Virus record (IMG/VR): IMGVR_UViG_3300035212_003103 | Span: 1-43,132 of that record | DNA: 43,132 nt | Direction: 5' to 3' (one strand) | Source: a virus | Part shown: piece after piece, positions 1 to 11,471 of the stretch | Numbering within the stretch: the stretch's first letter is position 1 | Layout: every line of letters starts with the position of its first letter | Made by a program: the position numbers and the translations under genes | The notes under the pieces: generated by a model | What the model saw: only the letters and a program-made list of their open reading frames with translations | What the model was told of the DNA's origin: nothing | Databases searched by the model: none

Positions 1-2915
<2,915 letters not shown>

Positions 2916-2984
2916 AATTCCTCCTGTTGTATTTAGAAAAATAAATCACATAATAAAAATTATTTTTCAAATAAGACATTGATC

Positions 2985-3006
2985 TTTTCATCTATCTAGA
3001 TGAAAA
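2985..3006. repeat. Perfect inverted repeat before the UvsW-like gene
   Basis: Ten-base arms TTTTCATCTA (2985-2994) and TAGATGAAAA (2997-3006) are separated by two bases. The element lies between divergent genes, 20 bp before the helicase start. It could be an operator, or a hairpin in the 5' leader. A weak TTGATC (2979-2984), 17-bp gap, GAAAAT arrangement would put the palindrome in a promoter spacer; that part is speculative. Confidence 0.5.
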
Positions 3007-3026
3007 TGAATTTTTAGGAAAAGAAT

Positions 3027-4463
3027 ATGGAAAAAAACACACTTTTGGTCATTGAAAACGATTATTCGCAATTGATAACAACCGACCAAAATATAAAAGC
3101 TACTCTTTGGGATGCCTTAAGATTTCGTGAAAAAAATTATTTCAGAAGCAGATTGTATAAACAAAGGATTTGGGATGGTTACACTGAATTTTTTAAAAAA
3201 GAGACTGGGAGATTTCTTACAGGATTAATTCCTGAAATATCTGCTGCTTTGAAGCATTTTGGAATGGAATATGAAATTCAAGACAAAAGAACGAATACGA
3301 AATTTGAAATTGAAAATATAAATGAAAATTTTTTAAATCAATGGTTGCCTGAAAATTCCGAAAAAGTAACGCTTTATGATTATCAGGTTGATTTGATAAA
3401 CACATCAATCAAACAAAAAAGAGGCATTATATTTGCCCCAACAAGTGCTGGAAAGACCAATGTTCTTTTAGGGATTTTGAAATCACTTCCACCAAGAACA
3501 CCGACACTTGTTTTGCAGAATCGTATTGGTCTAGCAGAACAAAACTATTCTGAATTAAAAAAATGGAATTTTAGCAATCTTGGTAGACTTTGGGGAAAAT
3601 GCGTTGAGCCAAATATCATAACTGTGGCAAGCATTCAATCGGTAATGAAAATGGAAAAGGTTCTTCCAAAAATAAAATGTCTTATCGTTGATGAAATCCA
3701 TGACATGATGAGTAAAACTCCAATGGCGGTCTACAAGAAGCTTAAAGGTGCTGATATTAGAATTGCGATTAGTGCAACTCCATTCAAATTTGGAGAAAGA
3801 GATAAAGTACAAAAACATCAAGTAAAAGGATATTTTGGACCTGTTCTTAAAATAAAGTCTTCAGATGGTGGAGTATTAACAACGGCACAGCTTCAAGAAA
3901 GAGGCATTCTTTCTTCTAGCAAGTGTACATTTTATCCAATTAACGAACCTGCCATTCCTTATGATATTTATCTTGATGCTGTAACAAGAGGAGTTGCAGA
4001 AAACACATATTTCAATGATATTGTGACAAGATTAGCGAAAGGATGTACTGGAAGAACACTTATATTGGTTGATCGTGTTGCTCATGGAGACAAGTTGAGT
4101 CAAATGCTTAAAAATTCACTTTGGGTTCAAGGAAAAGATAATACAGAAACAAGAAAAGAAGTTGTATTGCAATTACAGCAGTCAAAAGAGACTGTGGTTG
4201 CAATTGCTACTCAGCAAATTTTCAACACAGGGATTAATGTGAAGGTACATAATCTTATCAATGCTGCTGGTGGTCAGGCAGATCATCAAATAATTCAAAG
4301 GATGGGTCGTGGTCTAAGAACGGCTAAAGATAAAAATGAATTAAATTATTACGATTTTATTTTCAATATAAATCCATATCTTTTGACTCATAGCAAAAGA
4401 AGAGTAAAAATACTAAAAGATCAAGGTCACGAAATAGAAATCAAAGATACGGTGGATATATGA
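3027..4463 (+). CDS. uvsW: UvsW-like superfamily 2 helicase
   Basis: 478 residues, close to the size of T4 UvsW. An N-terminal region of about 115 residues precedes the helicase core. Visible motifs: Walker A APTSAGKT (137-144), DEIH box (222-225), SAT (249-251) and motif VI QRMGRGLR near residue 430. The UvsW family unwinds branched DNA, regresses forks and clears R-loops during the switch to recombination-dependent replication. The start has an AGGA Shine-Dalgarno 9 nt upstream. The stop overlaps the next gene (ATGA), so the two are translationally coupled. Family placement rests on motif spacing and the N-terminal extension; another phage DEAH helicase is possible but less likely. Confidence 0.88.
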   Translation: MEKNTLLVIENDYSQLITTDQNIKATLWDALRFREKNYFRSRLYKQRIWDGYTEFFKKETGRFLTGLIPEISAALKHFGMEYEIQDKRTNTKFEIENINENFLNQWLPENSEKVTLYDYQVDLINTSIKQKRGIIFAPTSAGKTNVLLGILKSLPPRTPTLVLQNRIGLAEQNYSELKKWNFSNLGRLWGKCVEPNIITVASIQSVMKMEKVLPKIKCLIVDEIHDMMSKTPMAVYKKLKGADIRIAISATPFKFGERDKVQKHQVKGYFGPVLKIKSSDGGVLTTAQLQERGILSSSKCTFYPINEPAIPYDIYLDAVTRGVAENTYFNDIVTRLAKGCTGRTLILVDRVAHGDKLSQMLKNSLWVQGKDNTETRKEVVLQLQQSKETVVAIATQQIFNTGINVKVHNLINAAGGQADHQIIQRMGRGLRTAKDKNELNYYDFIFNINPYLLTHSKRRVKILKDQGHEIEIKDTVDI

Positions 4464-4771
4464 TAATTCCTGAGTTTGACAAAGAATTTTACACAACGCA
4501 AGTCGAGCAAATGTGTACAAGATATGAAAAAATATTTAAGATTTGGAAATTGAATTGGATAAAATTTTACAATTTTGTTTCTTCCAAATTAAACAATAGC
4601 ACTTATAGAATATGGATATTCCTGTTTGGTTTGGAACCAATAATTAAAAGTTGTAATTTTAAACCAAGCAAAAAAGAAAAATTGGATTTCTTACAGGAAA
4701 ATTCCAAAAAAAGAATTTATCAAATAATAAAGGATGATGAAAAGATAAAATTCTTTCTAAAAAACATATAG
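4460..4771 (+). CDS. Small basic protein of unknown function
   Basis: 103 residues, Lys- and aromatic-rich (KIWKLNWIKFYNF near the middle), with no recognised domain. Its ATG overlaps the stop of the UvsW-like gene by 4 bp and it is followed 7 bp later by a PD-(D/E)XK-like nuclease gene. A DNA-metabolism accessory role is therefore plausible but unproven. I do not recognise a family. Confidence 0.65.
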   Translation: MIIPEFDKEFYTTQVEQMCTRYEKIFKIWKLNWIKFYNFVSSKLNNSTYRIWIFLFGLEPIIKSCNFKPSKKEKLDFLQENSKKRIYQIIKDDEKIKFFLKNI

Positions 4772-4778
4772 GTGTATC

Positions 4779-5261
4779 ATGTTAGAAGTCGGCATAACAA
4801 ATGATATGATTGTTCGGGCAAATAGAAAATCAATTGAAATGGGAAGAATAAAAAATTCAATTACTAGCGGATTAGGGAATATGGCTGGTTTTATTGGAGA
4901 GCAAGCAGCAAATGAAATAATCAAAGGGATTGTTGGCAATACTTATGATTACGATATTATTCAAGACAATATACTTTGGGATGTCAAGACAAAAAGATGT
5001 ACATCAAGACCAAAACCTCATTACGAATGCTCTGTGGCTGCATTTAACATTCATCAAAAATGTACCAATTACGCATTTGTAAGACTTGAATTAAGAAATG
5101 ACCAGTGGAAAAAAGCTTATATTTTAGGTTGGCTTGAGAAAGAAGATTATTTCAAAAAGGCTAAATTTTTAAAACAGGGTGATTTTGATCCAGACAACAA
5201 TTTCATTGTAAAGTCTGATTGTTATAATGTTAAGATATCTGATTTAAATCCGTTCGAGTAA
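4779..5261 (+). CDS. PD-(D/E)XK-like nuclease
   Basis: 160 residues. A helical N-terminus with a candidate active-site Glu (GEQAAN, Glu41) is followed by DYDI (Asp57/Asp59) and a strand ending WDVKTKR, giving Asp68-x-Lys70 as the (D/E)XK element. HYECSV and FVRLEL after it resemble the later core strands of restriction-like nucleases. I infer a DNA cleavage role such as junction resolution or host DNA degradation. It sits directly downstream of the UvsW-like operon and converges with an HNH gene whose stop is adjacent. Confidence 0.6.
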   Translation: MLEVGITNDMIVRANRKSIEMGRIKNSITSGLGNMAGFIGEQAANEIIKGIVGNTYDYDIIQDNILWDVKTKRCTSRPKPHYECSVAAFNIHQKCTNYAFVRLELRNDQWKKAYILGWLEKEDYFKKAKFLKQGDFDPDNNFIVKSDCYNVKISDLNPFE

Positions 5262-5537
5262 CTATTCGAATTTTTCCTCACCATTTTCATCAACAAAATG
5301 TAAAACAATTCTTCCCAAAGTTGTTGTATATTTACGAAAAACTTTCATTCTTCCTGAGTGAATCTTTCTGTGACAAAGAACACAAACTGTTATCGTGTTC
5401 ATTTCGTGGTATTCGCCACCATCTTTTCCTTCAATTATTCTATGGACATCAAGCAATGAATAGTCATTCTGTTGACAAAAATAACATTTTTTATCAACTA
5501 ATTTTTTAATCTGTTTTTTACTGTATTTTTTGCTCAC
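5262..5537 (-). CDS. HNH endonuclease (small, free-standing)
   Basis: 91 residues. Two zinc-binding Cys pairs (CYFC at 18-21, CVLC at 52-55) bracket the HNH core: DVHRI (His32), MNTITV (Asn47) and CHRKIH (His56/His60). The protein is basic. Proteins like this act as homing endonucleases or as packaging-associated nickases. No intron is apparent nearby, so it looks like a free-standing nuclease. It converges with the upstream nuclease gene, the two stops abutting. Confidence 0.85.
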   Translation of the reverse strand: MSKKYSKKQIKKLVDKKCYFCQQNDYSLLDVHRIIEGKDGGEYHEMNTITVCVLCHRKIHSGRMKVFRKYTTTLGRIVLHFVDENGEEKFE

Positions 5538-5554
5538 ATAATATTGTAAGTTTT

Positions 5555-6328
5555 ATGGAGTTAAATTTCATAGATACAAATATGAATTTTCATAATTTTA
5601 TAGACTCTGGTTTGTCAAGGTATTCAGAATTTGAAAAACAGTTAAAAAACTGCAAAAAAGCAATTATTTCAAATATTGGAGATTCAGAAACCCCAATATA
5701 TCGTGCTACAATCAATCCAAACATAGATAGAAGCATTTACATCATAGGTTGTATTCACGGAAATGAAACCGCTGGAACTACTGGTATTTTAAATTTTATG
5801 CAAAAATCAAATATGCCAAAAAGCATAAGATTAGAAATAATTCCACTTCTTAATACATCTGGTTTTATAAAAAACACAAGAAACAATTCAAATGACACTG
5901 ATATTAATCGGGATTTTTGCAAGCCGACTCTTCAGCCAGAAACCGCAGCGATTATGAATTTATTGAAGAATGATAAGCCAGAATTATTATGGACTCTTCA
6001 CGAAGATGCATCATGTGACGATTTTTACTTATATTATTCAAATGAAGAAAAAATACATTTATGGAAAAAAATTGTTGATTTTGCAAGCAATTATTTTCCC
6101 ATAAGAAACAAAAAAATACATGGAGATGAATGCGACAATGGTTTGATTTCTCATCCATCTGAAGATAAAATCTCTATGCATCCAAAGCACAAGTGTTCGA
6201 TTGAAAACAAATTTCACAACATGGGGATAAACTATTTAACAACCGAAACCCCTTGCAATGCTAGTCTAGCAAAGAGAACCTTATGTAATAGAAAAATGTT
6301 AGAATTTCTATTTAAAAATTACGCCTAA
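5555..6328 (+). CDS. M14-type zinc carboxypeptidase / amidase-like protein
   Basis: 257 residues. The zinc-binding signature HGNE (His68, Glu71), the substrate-binding NRD (118-120), a third zinc ligand in TLHED (His149) and the catalytic Glu in TTETP (Glu231) appear in the order and spacing of the M14 family, closest in style to the AspA/AstE and MpaA-like branches. It probably removes an amino acid or acyl group from a small peptide or peptidoglycan fragment (inference). There is no signal peptide, so it should act in the cytoplasm unless released at lysis. The start has little Shine-Dalgarno character. Confidence 0.8.
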   Translation: MELNFIDTNMNFHNFIDSGLSRYSEFEKQLKNCKKAIISNIGDSETPIYRATINPNIDRSIYIIGCIHGNETAGTTGILNFMQKSNMPKSIRLEIIPLLNTSGFIKNTRNNSNDTDINRDFCKPTLQPETAAIMNLLKNDKPELLWTLHEDASCDDFYLYYSNEEKIHLWKKIVDFASNYFPIRNKKIHGDECDNGLISHPSEDKISMHPKHKCSIENKFHNMGINYLTTETPCNASLAKRTLCNRKMLEFLFKNYA

Positions 6329-6591
6329 TTGATCATATTGTTGATCAAATCAAGTATAGTTCCACTTTTTTCACCTTCTATTTTTTTCATTATTTCTTGT
6401 TGCTTTTTAGTTGGTAACAATTTAAAAATCTCCAAACTTTGCAATTTGCTTTTCAAATTGTCTATACTCAACGAATCGATAGTGGTTGAAATTCCCTTTT
6501 CGGAATCAAGATTCAATGCTGGTAAAATAACATTTTTGAAGTCTTCAAATTTTCTTTGTTTTGTTTCAGTCCAAATTTTATACGATATCAT
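6325..6591 (-). CDS. Conserved-looking small protein, unknown function
   Basis: 88 residues, with a Shine-Dalgarno AGGA 7 nt before ATG, which favours this strand over the overlapping plus-strand frame. Predicted largely helical (SLSIDNLKSKLQSLEIF, then TKKQQEIMKKIEG). It ends inside a 7-bp inverted repeat (6329-6335/6342-6348) that also lies at the 3' end of the M14 gene and may act as a weak bidirectional terminator. Function unknown. Confidence 0.65.
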   Translation of the reverse strand: MISYKIWTETKQRKFEDFKNVILPALNLDSEKGISTTIDSLSIDNLKSKLQSLEIFKLLPTKKQQEIMKKIEGEKSGTILDLINNMIN

Positions 6592-6631
6592 TTTTTTATC
6601 CTAATATTAATTTTCTATTCTATATATTATC

Positions 6632-7441
6632 ATGAGTAATTATAGTTATAACAAACATTTGAATTTTAAAGAATGGGCATCATTTGGTTTTGGTGAAAAA
6701 AAATTGCATGACCCAGAAGGTGGAACCAAAAAAATTACTGGTTATGGACCGATTGATATAATTCATTCGAGTAAGATTATATCTGAGATTTTAGATTCTC
6801 CTGCAATTGGTAATCTTAGATTAAATCAAAAATTTCAAAACTTAATTGAATGGGGTTCAGAGGTTGGGGCATTGCAATTGCAATTAACTCCACTTGGATC
6901 TTACAAAATAATTACCAGAAGAAAAATCGCAGATGCTACTGGCCATATTGATTGGATTTGCAAAAGAATATTTCCACTTGAAGAAGGCTATCATAACACC
7001 AGAGAAGAAGTATATGCTTCTGAAATTCATGATTATTTAACATCACTCAATGAAACCATGATTGATAAAGCAAAAACAGATTTCAATGGATTCAACAAAT
7101 TGTCTTTGAAATTGTTTGGGGCTGTAAGAAACACTTATCCATCATATTGTATGTTTCCAATTGGTATGCTGAAAAAAAACGAACACTATCACAAATACAT
7201 ATTTGAATTTCGTGGTCATGGAGTCGAATCTCCAACCTCTGGGAGAGCAGAACAATTCAATATAGATCTTTATTGGGATGCTAAAAAAGGATTGTTGAGA
7301 TGTTGGGGATATAATATAGATTCAACAACTAGACAGCATTCTTGGAAAGTTCAACCTTCAGAATGGGATGAAAATTTTGCCCCTACTCAAGAACCAAAGG
7401 AAATTATTGACGCAGTCGTAAAAATATTTATGACCTATTAA
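6632..7441 (+). CDS. Uncharacterised phage protein
   Basis: 269 residues, soluble, rich in aromatic residues, no signal peptide and no known catalytic motif. The N-terminus contains NFKEWASFGFGEKK, similar to short NFKEW/TFKEW elements in two other small genes of the window (starts at 35248 and 40232). I do not recognise a family. It is followed after 5 bp by the thioredoxin-fold gene, so cotranscription is likely. Confidence 0.65.
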   Translation: MSNYSYNKHLNFKEWASFGFGEKKLHDPEGGTKKITGYGPIDIIHSSKIISEILDSPAIGNLRLNQKFQNLIEWGSEVGALQLQLTPLGSYKIITRRKIADATGHIDWICKRIFPLEEGYHNTREEVYASEIHDYLTSLNETMIDKAKTDFNGFNKLSLKLFGAVRNTYPSYCMFPIGMLKKNEHYHKYIFEFRGHGVESPTSGRAEQFNIDLYWDAKKGLLRCWGYNIDSTTRQHSWKVQPSEWDENFAPTQEPKEIIDAVVKIFMTY

Positions 7442-7446
7442 AAAAT

Positions 7447-7899
7447 ATGAAAAACATTATAAACATATCCTTGGCTTCAATTTGTTTACTTTTAATTTTT
7501 TTGACAAACAAAAAAAATGAAAATGTATTGATCACAAAAGAAAATTACAATAAAGAAAAATTATATACAGCAGAACAAATAAATGATTACAAAGAGATTA
7601 TTTCTGCTGCTAACAATTCTAATCAAAAAATATTACTTGTATTCTTTTCAAAATGGTGTATTCCTTGTCAAAAAATGGAACATGAAGTATTCAGCACTTC
7701 AAAAATTAAAAATAAAATTAAACAAAAAGAATTATTGTATCTCACCATAGACATTGATCTTGATAAAAACAAAGAAATAGTTTCAAAATACAATGTTAAA
7801 GCAATACCTTTTTATGTAATCATAGACAAAAAAGAAAATATTGTAAAAAAAGATGAAGGATTTAAAAGTTCTAGAGAATTCAATAATTGGCTGGATTAA
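7447..7899 (+). CDS. Membrane-anchored or exported thioredoxin-fold protein
   Basis: 150 residues. A Lys-containing start and hydrophobic stretch (residues 5-20) form a signal anchor or signal peptide. The redox motif WCIPC lies at 70-74 and the conserved cis-Pro in KAIPF (Pro121). The overall layout matches the thioredoxin-like domains found in DsbD-type and other periplasmic disulfide proteins. It probably reduces or rearranges disulfides outside the cytoplasm. Two later genes in the window encode proteins that may need such chemistry (the CxxCH protein ending at 38815 and the Cys-rich RCC1 protein), but a link is only inference. Confidence 0.82.
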   Translation: MKNIINISLASICLLLIFLTNKKNENVLITKENYNKEKLYTAEQINDYKEIISAANNSNQKILLVFFSKWCIPCQKMEHEVFSTSKIKNKIKQKELLYLTIDIDLDKNKEIVSKYNVKAIPFYVIIDKKENIVKKDEGFKSSREFNNWLD

Positions 7900-7971
7900 A
7901 TTCAAATTAATTTTTCATCTTTTGATCAACAAACACATTCAGTCGTAAAACACTTTTAAAAATATAAAAAA

Positions 7972-8007
7972 ATGGTTTAAAATTACTTAATTTTAAGTCA
8001 AAACCAT
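7972..8007. repeat. Hairpin-forming inverted repeat
   Basis: Outer arms ATGGTTT (7972-7978) and AAACCAT (8001-8007) enclose a perfect inner stem TTAAAATT/AATTTTAA with an ACTT loop. It lies in the 159-bp gap after the thioredoxin-fold gene and before the methyltransferase operon. No U-tract follows, so it is not a standard terminator; it may be a leader structure or a 3'-end stabiliser. Confidence 0.45.
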
Positions 8008-8058
8008 GTTATATTTAAGAAGCAAAAAATGAAAAATTGCCAATAAAGGAATTGAAAA

Positions 8059-8370
8059 ATGGAAGATAATATTTTTGAAGAAAATCAAGTGGGCAAAACA
8101 GATGACTGGCGTGATGAATGGAAGGACATGCCAGAATTTGTTCAAAATAAACAAGAACCATATGCAAAAATTATCTTCCGTTTTGACAACGAAGAATCTT
8201 TACAAGATTTCGCAAAACTTATAGGGCAGAAACTAACAAACAAAACTAAAAGTGCTTGGTTCCCATTCAAGTCTCATTTTCAAAAAACAAAAATGAAATG
8301 GGTTGACTCAAATCAGCTTGAGTTTGATTTCAAACCAGAAATTGAAAAAGAAAGTAAAGAAAATGAATAA
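8059..8370 (+). CDS. Small acidic phage protein, first gene of a modification-type operon
   Basis: 103 residues, acidic ends and a compact core (PYAKIIFRFDNEESLQDFAKLIG, described here as residues about 31-55, then KSAWFPF). AAAGGA lies 9 nt before the ATG. Its 3' end overlaps the following methyltransferase start (ATGAATAA) and so is probably cotranslated. The core looks like a small alpha/beta fold, but I cannot name it. The operon context suggests a role with the methyltransferase and glycosyltransferase downstream. Confidence 0.7.
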   Translation: MEDNIFEENQVGKTDDWRDEWKDMPEFVQNKQEPYAKIIFRFDNEESLQDFAKLIGQKLTNKTKSAWFPFKSHFQKTKMKWVDSNQLEFDFKPEIEKESKENE

Positions 8371-9163
8371 TATTTTGCAGCACAATACGAAAGATACAAT
8401 AGAAGTTTTCATGAAAGTTGTTAATGATGTTTTAAATATTAACGATTTAAAAATCAAAGATATAATTATTCAAACCATAAAATATTTAAAAGGTGATAAA
8501 AATTTAAGAGAAGAATTAAGGGAAGGGCAAGAATTAGAATCAAGATGGTATAAATCTGTTGAAAATGGTAATCCCGACTATGGAGTTTATGACCATCCGT
8601 ATTATCTATCAGAACTAGTTGCGTGTTGGTCGATCTATTCCAAAGAATATATTAGAAATATAAATAAGCTTGGATTGTTCCCTGATAGTCCAAAAGTGAT
8701 TGTTGACTTAGGATGTGGAATAGGATTTTCAACCTTAGCATTAAAACAATTGTTTCCTAATGCAGAAGTATTTGGAACAAACTTAAAAAATACTATGCAA
8801 TTTTCTATTTGTAATAGCATAGCTGAAAAAAATGATTTTAAAATTGTTGAATCTATTTTAGATATTCCAAAAAATGTAGATATTGTTTTTGCAAGTGAAT
8901 ATTTTGAACATATAAATAATCCAATAAAACATTTATTCGATGTGGTTGAACATATGTCTCCGAAAAATTTATATGCTGCAAATTCGTTCAATACTAAAGC
9001 TATAGGTCACTTTCCATTCTATATTGTTGCAGATGAACTTATTGAGAATAAAAAGTTAGGTAGAGTTTTTGGTTCCGCAATGCGACTTCATGGATATGAA
9101 AAAATAAATACAAAATTATGGAACGCAAGACCAACATACTGGGAGAAAATAAACAATGAATAA
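8363..9163 (+). CDS. SAM-dependent methyltransferase (class I)
   Basis: 266 residues from ATG 8363; I prefer this start because it gives a 4-codon-scale overlap with the upstream stop, whereas a longer reading would lie wholly inside the upstream gene. Motif I DLGCGIGFS is at 115-123, followed by an acidic strand region and FASEYFEH, typical of class I methyltransferases. An N-terminal helical extension of about 110 residues is present. The next gene starts inside its 3' end. Substrate unknown; pairing with a TET-associated-type glycosyltransferase makes DNA-base or sugar methylation plausible. Confidence 0.82.
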   Translation: MNNILQHNTKDTIEVFMKVVNDVLNINDLKIKDIIIQTIKYLKGDKNLREELREGQELESRWYKSVENGNPDYGVYDHPYYLSELVACWSIYSKEYIRNINKLGLFPDSPKVIVDLGCGIGFSTLALKQLFPNAEVFGTNLKNTMQFSICNSIAEKNDFKIVESILDIPKNVDIVFASEYFEHINNPIKHLFDVVEHMSPKNLYAANSFNTKAIGHFPFYIVADELIENKKLGRVFGSAMRLHGYEKINTKLWNARPTYWEKINNE

Positions 9164-9986
9164 TCCCAAATATCCATTTTACATTATATCAAAAGGTAGA
9201 GGTAAATCTTGTTTAACGGCAAGAGAGCTTTTGAAGATTAATGTTCCTTTTCAATTAGTGATTGAGCCACAAGAAATAAATGATTATAAACACATTACAA
9301 AAAACATCCTTTTACTTCCATTTAGTAATTTGGGTCAAGGATCTATACCTGCAAGAAATTGGGTATGGGAACATTCTATTGCGGAAGGACATGAAAGACA
9401 TTGGATTTTAGATGATAATATAGAAGGTTTTCACAGATTAAATAGAAATGCAAAGCCAGTAGTTTCATCGGGAACAGTTTTTAAATGTGCGGAAGATTTT
9501 ACAGACAGATATGAGAATGTGGCGATAAGTGGATTTAACTATTATTCATTTTGTAAAACCACAGACAAAGTGCCACCATACTATCTAAACACAAGAATTT
9601 ACTCTTGTATACTGCTTAAAAATGATTTGCCTTATAGGTGGAGAGGTAGATATAACGAGGACACAGATTTAAGTTTAAGGGCTTTAAAAGATGGCTATTG
9701 TACGATATTGTTTAATGCTTTTCTCGCAGGAAAAGTTACAACAATGAGAATGAAAGGAGGAAATACAAATGAAATTTATAAAGAAACAGATAACAGAAAA
9801 GAATTTGCACAATCGTTAGTAGATCAGCATCCAGATGTTGCAAAGGTAACTTGGAAATTTGGCAGATGGCACCATCAAGTTAATTACAAGCCTTTTAAAA
9901 ATAATAAACTAATAAAAAAAGAAGGTTTGATAATACCAGATGGAATAAATAATTATGGAATGATATTGATTAACGAAAAAAAATAA
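9156..9986 (+). CDS. TET-associated/GREB1-type glycosyltransferase (TAGT-like)
   Basis: 276 residues. A GT-A-like fold is suggested by FYIISKGR at the N-terminus, the metal/nucleotide motif WILDDNI (83-89) and a later RYNEDTDLSL (165-174). This arrangement matches the TAGT family, proposed to glycosylate hydroxymethylated pyrimidines in phage DNA. GGGAGAAA precedes the ATG, and the gene overlaps the methyltransferase by 8 bp. I infer a role in DNA hypermodification, which protects from host restriction. A protein- or glycan-directed glycosyltransferase remains possible. No TET/JBP oxygenase is visible in this window. Confidence 0.7.
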   Translation: MNNPKYPFYIISKGRGKSCLTARELLKINVPFQLVIEPQEINDYKHITKNILLLPFSNLGQGSIPARNWVWEHSIAEGHERHWILDDNIEGFHRLNRNAKPVVSSGTVFKCAEDFTDRYENVAISGFNYYSFCKTTDKVPPYYLNTRIYSCILLKNDLPYRWRGRYNEDTDLSLRALKDGYCTILFNAFLAGKVTTMRMKGGNTNEIYKETDNRKEFAQSLVDQHPDVAKVTWKFGRWHHQVNYKPFKNNKLIKKEGLIIPDGINNYGMILINEKK

Positions 9987-9988
9987 AA

Positions 9989-10678
9989 TCATTCGATTTT
10001 TTGATTATTCCACATGCCTAAGAATTTATCTCTACCAGAAAAATAATGACTAATCCAATCTTTGGTTTTTCCATCAAATATAGGAACCCAAAGTCTTTCT
10101 ATGATGTATCCTTCTAATGGATTTTTTCGATTGCTCAAATATTTTATAAGATATTCATAAAAAACTTTTGATCTAAATTTTATATTATTTGTTGGAATTA
10201 CCATTAAAGAATTTCTTGTTTGTTCCAAATTCTTCATATATGAATCAAAAAAAAGATGATAATAAAAATTGAATACTGGTAATCCTATGGGGTGGACCTT
10301 TTCGATTGGCTCATAATAAAAAGTAATTTCATGCGAGCCAACTTTTTTAAAGTAAAATGGATCATTCGTATAATTATCCGATATCTTTAATTTGTCTAAA
10401 AATTCACTACAGTGATCAAATGGATTTGCCTGACAGAAAAGTATATTGTCATATGTAGATATCTCTTCATAATTGGCAATAATATGATGTAAATAAGTGT
10501 GTGATTCTCTACCAACATTTTTTAATTCTATGGTTTTGTATTTATGATACGAATTAGACGAATTGTTTTTTTCATAAATAACTATATCTTGAAATAAATG
10601 TTCAATTTTTTTAATCCAATCTATGGATTCTCCATATCTGGAAACTACTAATTGTTTTTTACTTTTTGAGTGTAGCAT
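9989..10678 (-). CDS. DUF3431-family protein
   Basis: 229 residues from ATG 10678, which lies one base after the preceding stop; a longer reading would overlap that gene. The VVSRY start, the NVGRESHTYLHHI block and the QANPFDH motif are typical of DUF3431, a family often found among glycosyltransferase-type genes. The exact reaction is not known to me. It converges with the TAGT-like gene and may belong to the same glycosylation theme. Confidence 0.72.
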   Translation of the reverse strand: MLHSKSKKQLVVSRYGESIDWIKKIEHLFQDIVIYEKNNSSNSYHKYKTIELKNVGRESHTYLHHIIANYEEISTYDNILFCQANPFDHCSEFLDKLKISDNYTNDPFYFKKVGSHEITFYYEPIEKVHPIGLPVFNFYYHLFFDSYMKNLEQTRNSLMVIPTNNIKFRSKVFYEYLIKYLSNRKNPLEGYIIERLWVPIFDGKTKDWISHYFSGRDKFLGMWNNQKIE

Positions 10679-10679
10679 T

Positions 10680-11381
10680 TCACTTGAATTCGTATTCAAA
10701 TTGTTTTTTAAAAAATTCCACCACATCCTCATCAATACCTTGTTTGTAAATGTTCAGATCGAAGTTTAACTTTTTCAAATCATCTTTGTTTATAATTTTT
10801 TCAATATATGGAGACAAGATAAGATAATAGGGTGATATTTTTCCAAAGTTAATCCATCTGTATAACTGTTTGCTTGATTCGTAGGCTCTGTACTGCTCAA
10901 TTGTTGGGCATACTCCGATGGACTTATCAATGAATTCTTTAGTTTTTTTAATAGCTTCATAGATTTTGGCGTTATAAATTTTAACTTCAGGCATTTTTGT
11001 TTTGAGTTGAGATACGGTGTCATATTTTTTCTTCCATAATTTCCATCGTTTCCAAGCTTTATCACCAACAAGACAATTGACATCTACGAGAGGATGTCCT
11101 TTTCCCATATTTATGTGTCTGAGAATATCTAATTGAGACTGAACATACAAACCATGATTAAATTCATCCAAAAGTCCTTGTGTCTCTCTTACAAGCTTAT
11201 AACAAACCTTAAATATTAAAGATTTTCTAGGATCTCCTTTTCGAAGATTTATGTGATTATAATTTGGAAATATTTTTCTACTTTTTTCAATCCATATCAA
11301 ACAGACCTTAAATGCCAATGATTCTAAGTTGTCCATTTTGTATTTTTCAATCATTTTTTCAACATCCTCATGATTGATCAT
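10680..11381 (-). CDS. Uncharacterised phage protein, helical and basic
   Basis: 233 residues, rich in Lys, Trp and Tyr, no signal peptide. Segments such as KAWKRWKLWKKKYD and IKKTKEFIDKSIG suggest long helices. AGGA lies about 13 nt before the ATG. Its stop is separated from the DUF3431 start by one base, indicating tight coupling. I do not recognise a family. Confidence 0.65.
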   Translation of the reverse strand: MINHEDVEKMIEKYKMDNLESLAFKVCLIWIEKSRKIFPNYNHINLRKGDPRKSLIFKVCYKLVRETQGLLDEFNHGLYVQSQLDILRHINMGKGHPLVDVNCLVGDKAWKRWKLWKKKYDTVSQLKTKMPEVKIYNAKIYEAIKKTKEFIDKSIGVCPTIEQYRAYESSKQLYRWINFGKISPYYLILSPYIEKIINKDDLKKLNFDLNIYKQGIDEDVVEFFKKQFEYEFK

Positions 11382-11436
11382 TTTAGCTTATTTTCCTTTT
11401 ATTCACAAGAGATCATGTTATTTAAACATAATATAT

Positions 11437-11465
11437 TTGTTTTTTTAATCAATTCATGTTATATT
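11437..11465 (+). promoter_or_regulatory. Sigma-70-like promoter candidate for the structured RNA
   Basis: TTGTTT (11437-11442), a 17-bp spacer, and TATATT (11460-11465). A start near 11472 would place the 5' end just before the first hairpin of the structured region. The AT-rich background makes chance matches common. Confidence 0.4.
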
Positions 11466-11471
11466 ATCTAC

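Noticed and set aside
6329-6604. Plus-strand 91-residue frame opposite the small minus gene
   Set aside because: The minus frame has a proper Shine-Dalgarno and balanced composition; the plus frame is a hydrophobic shadow.
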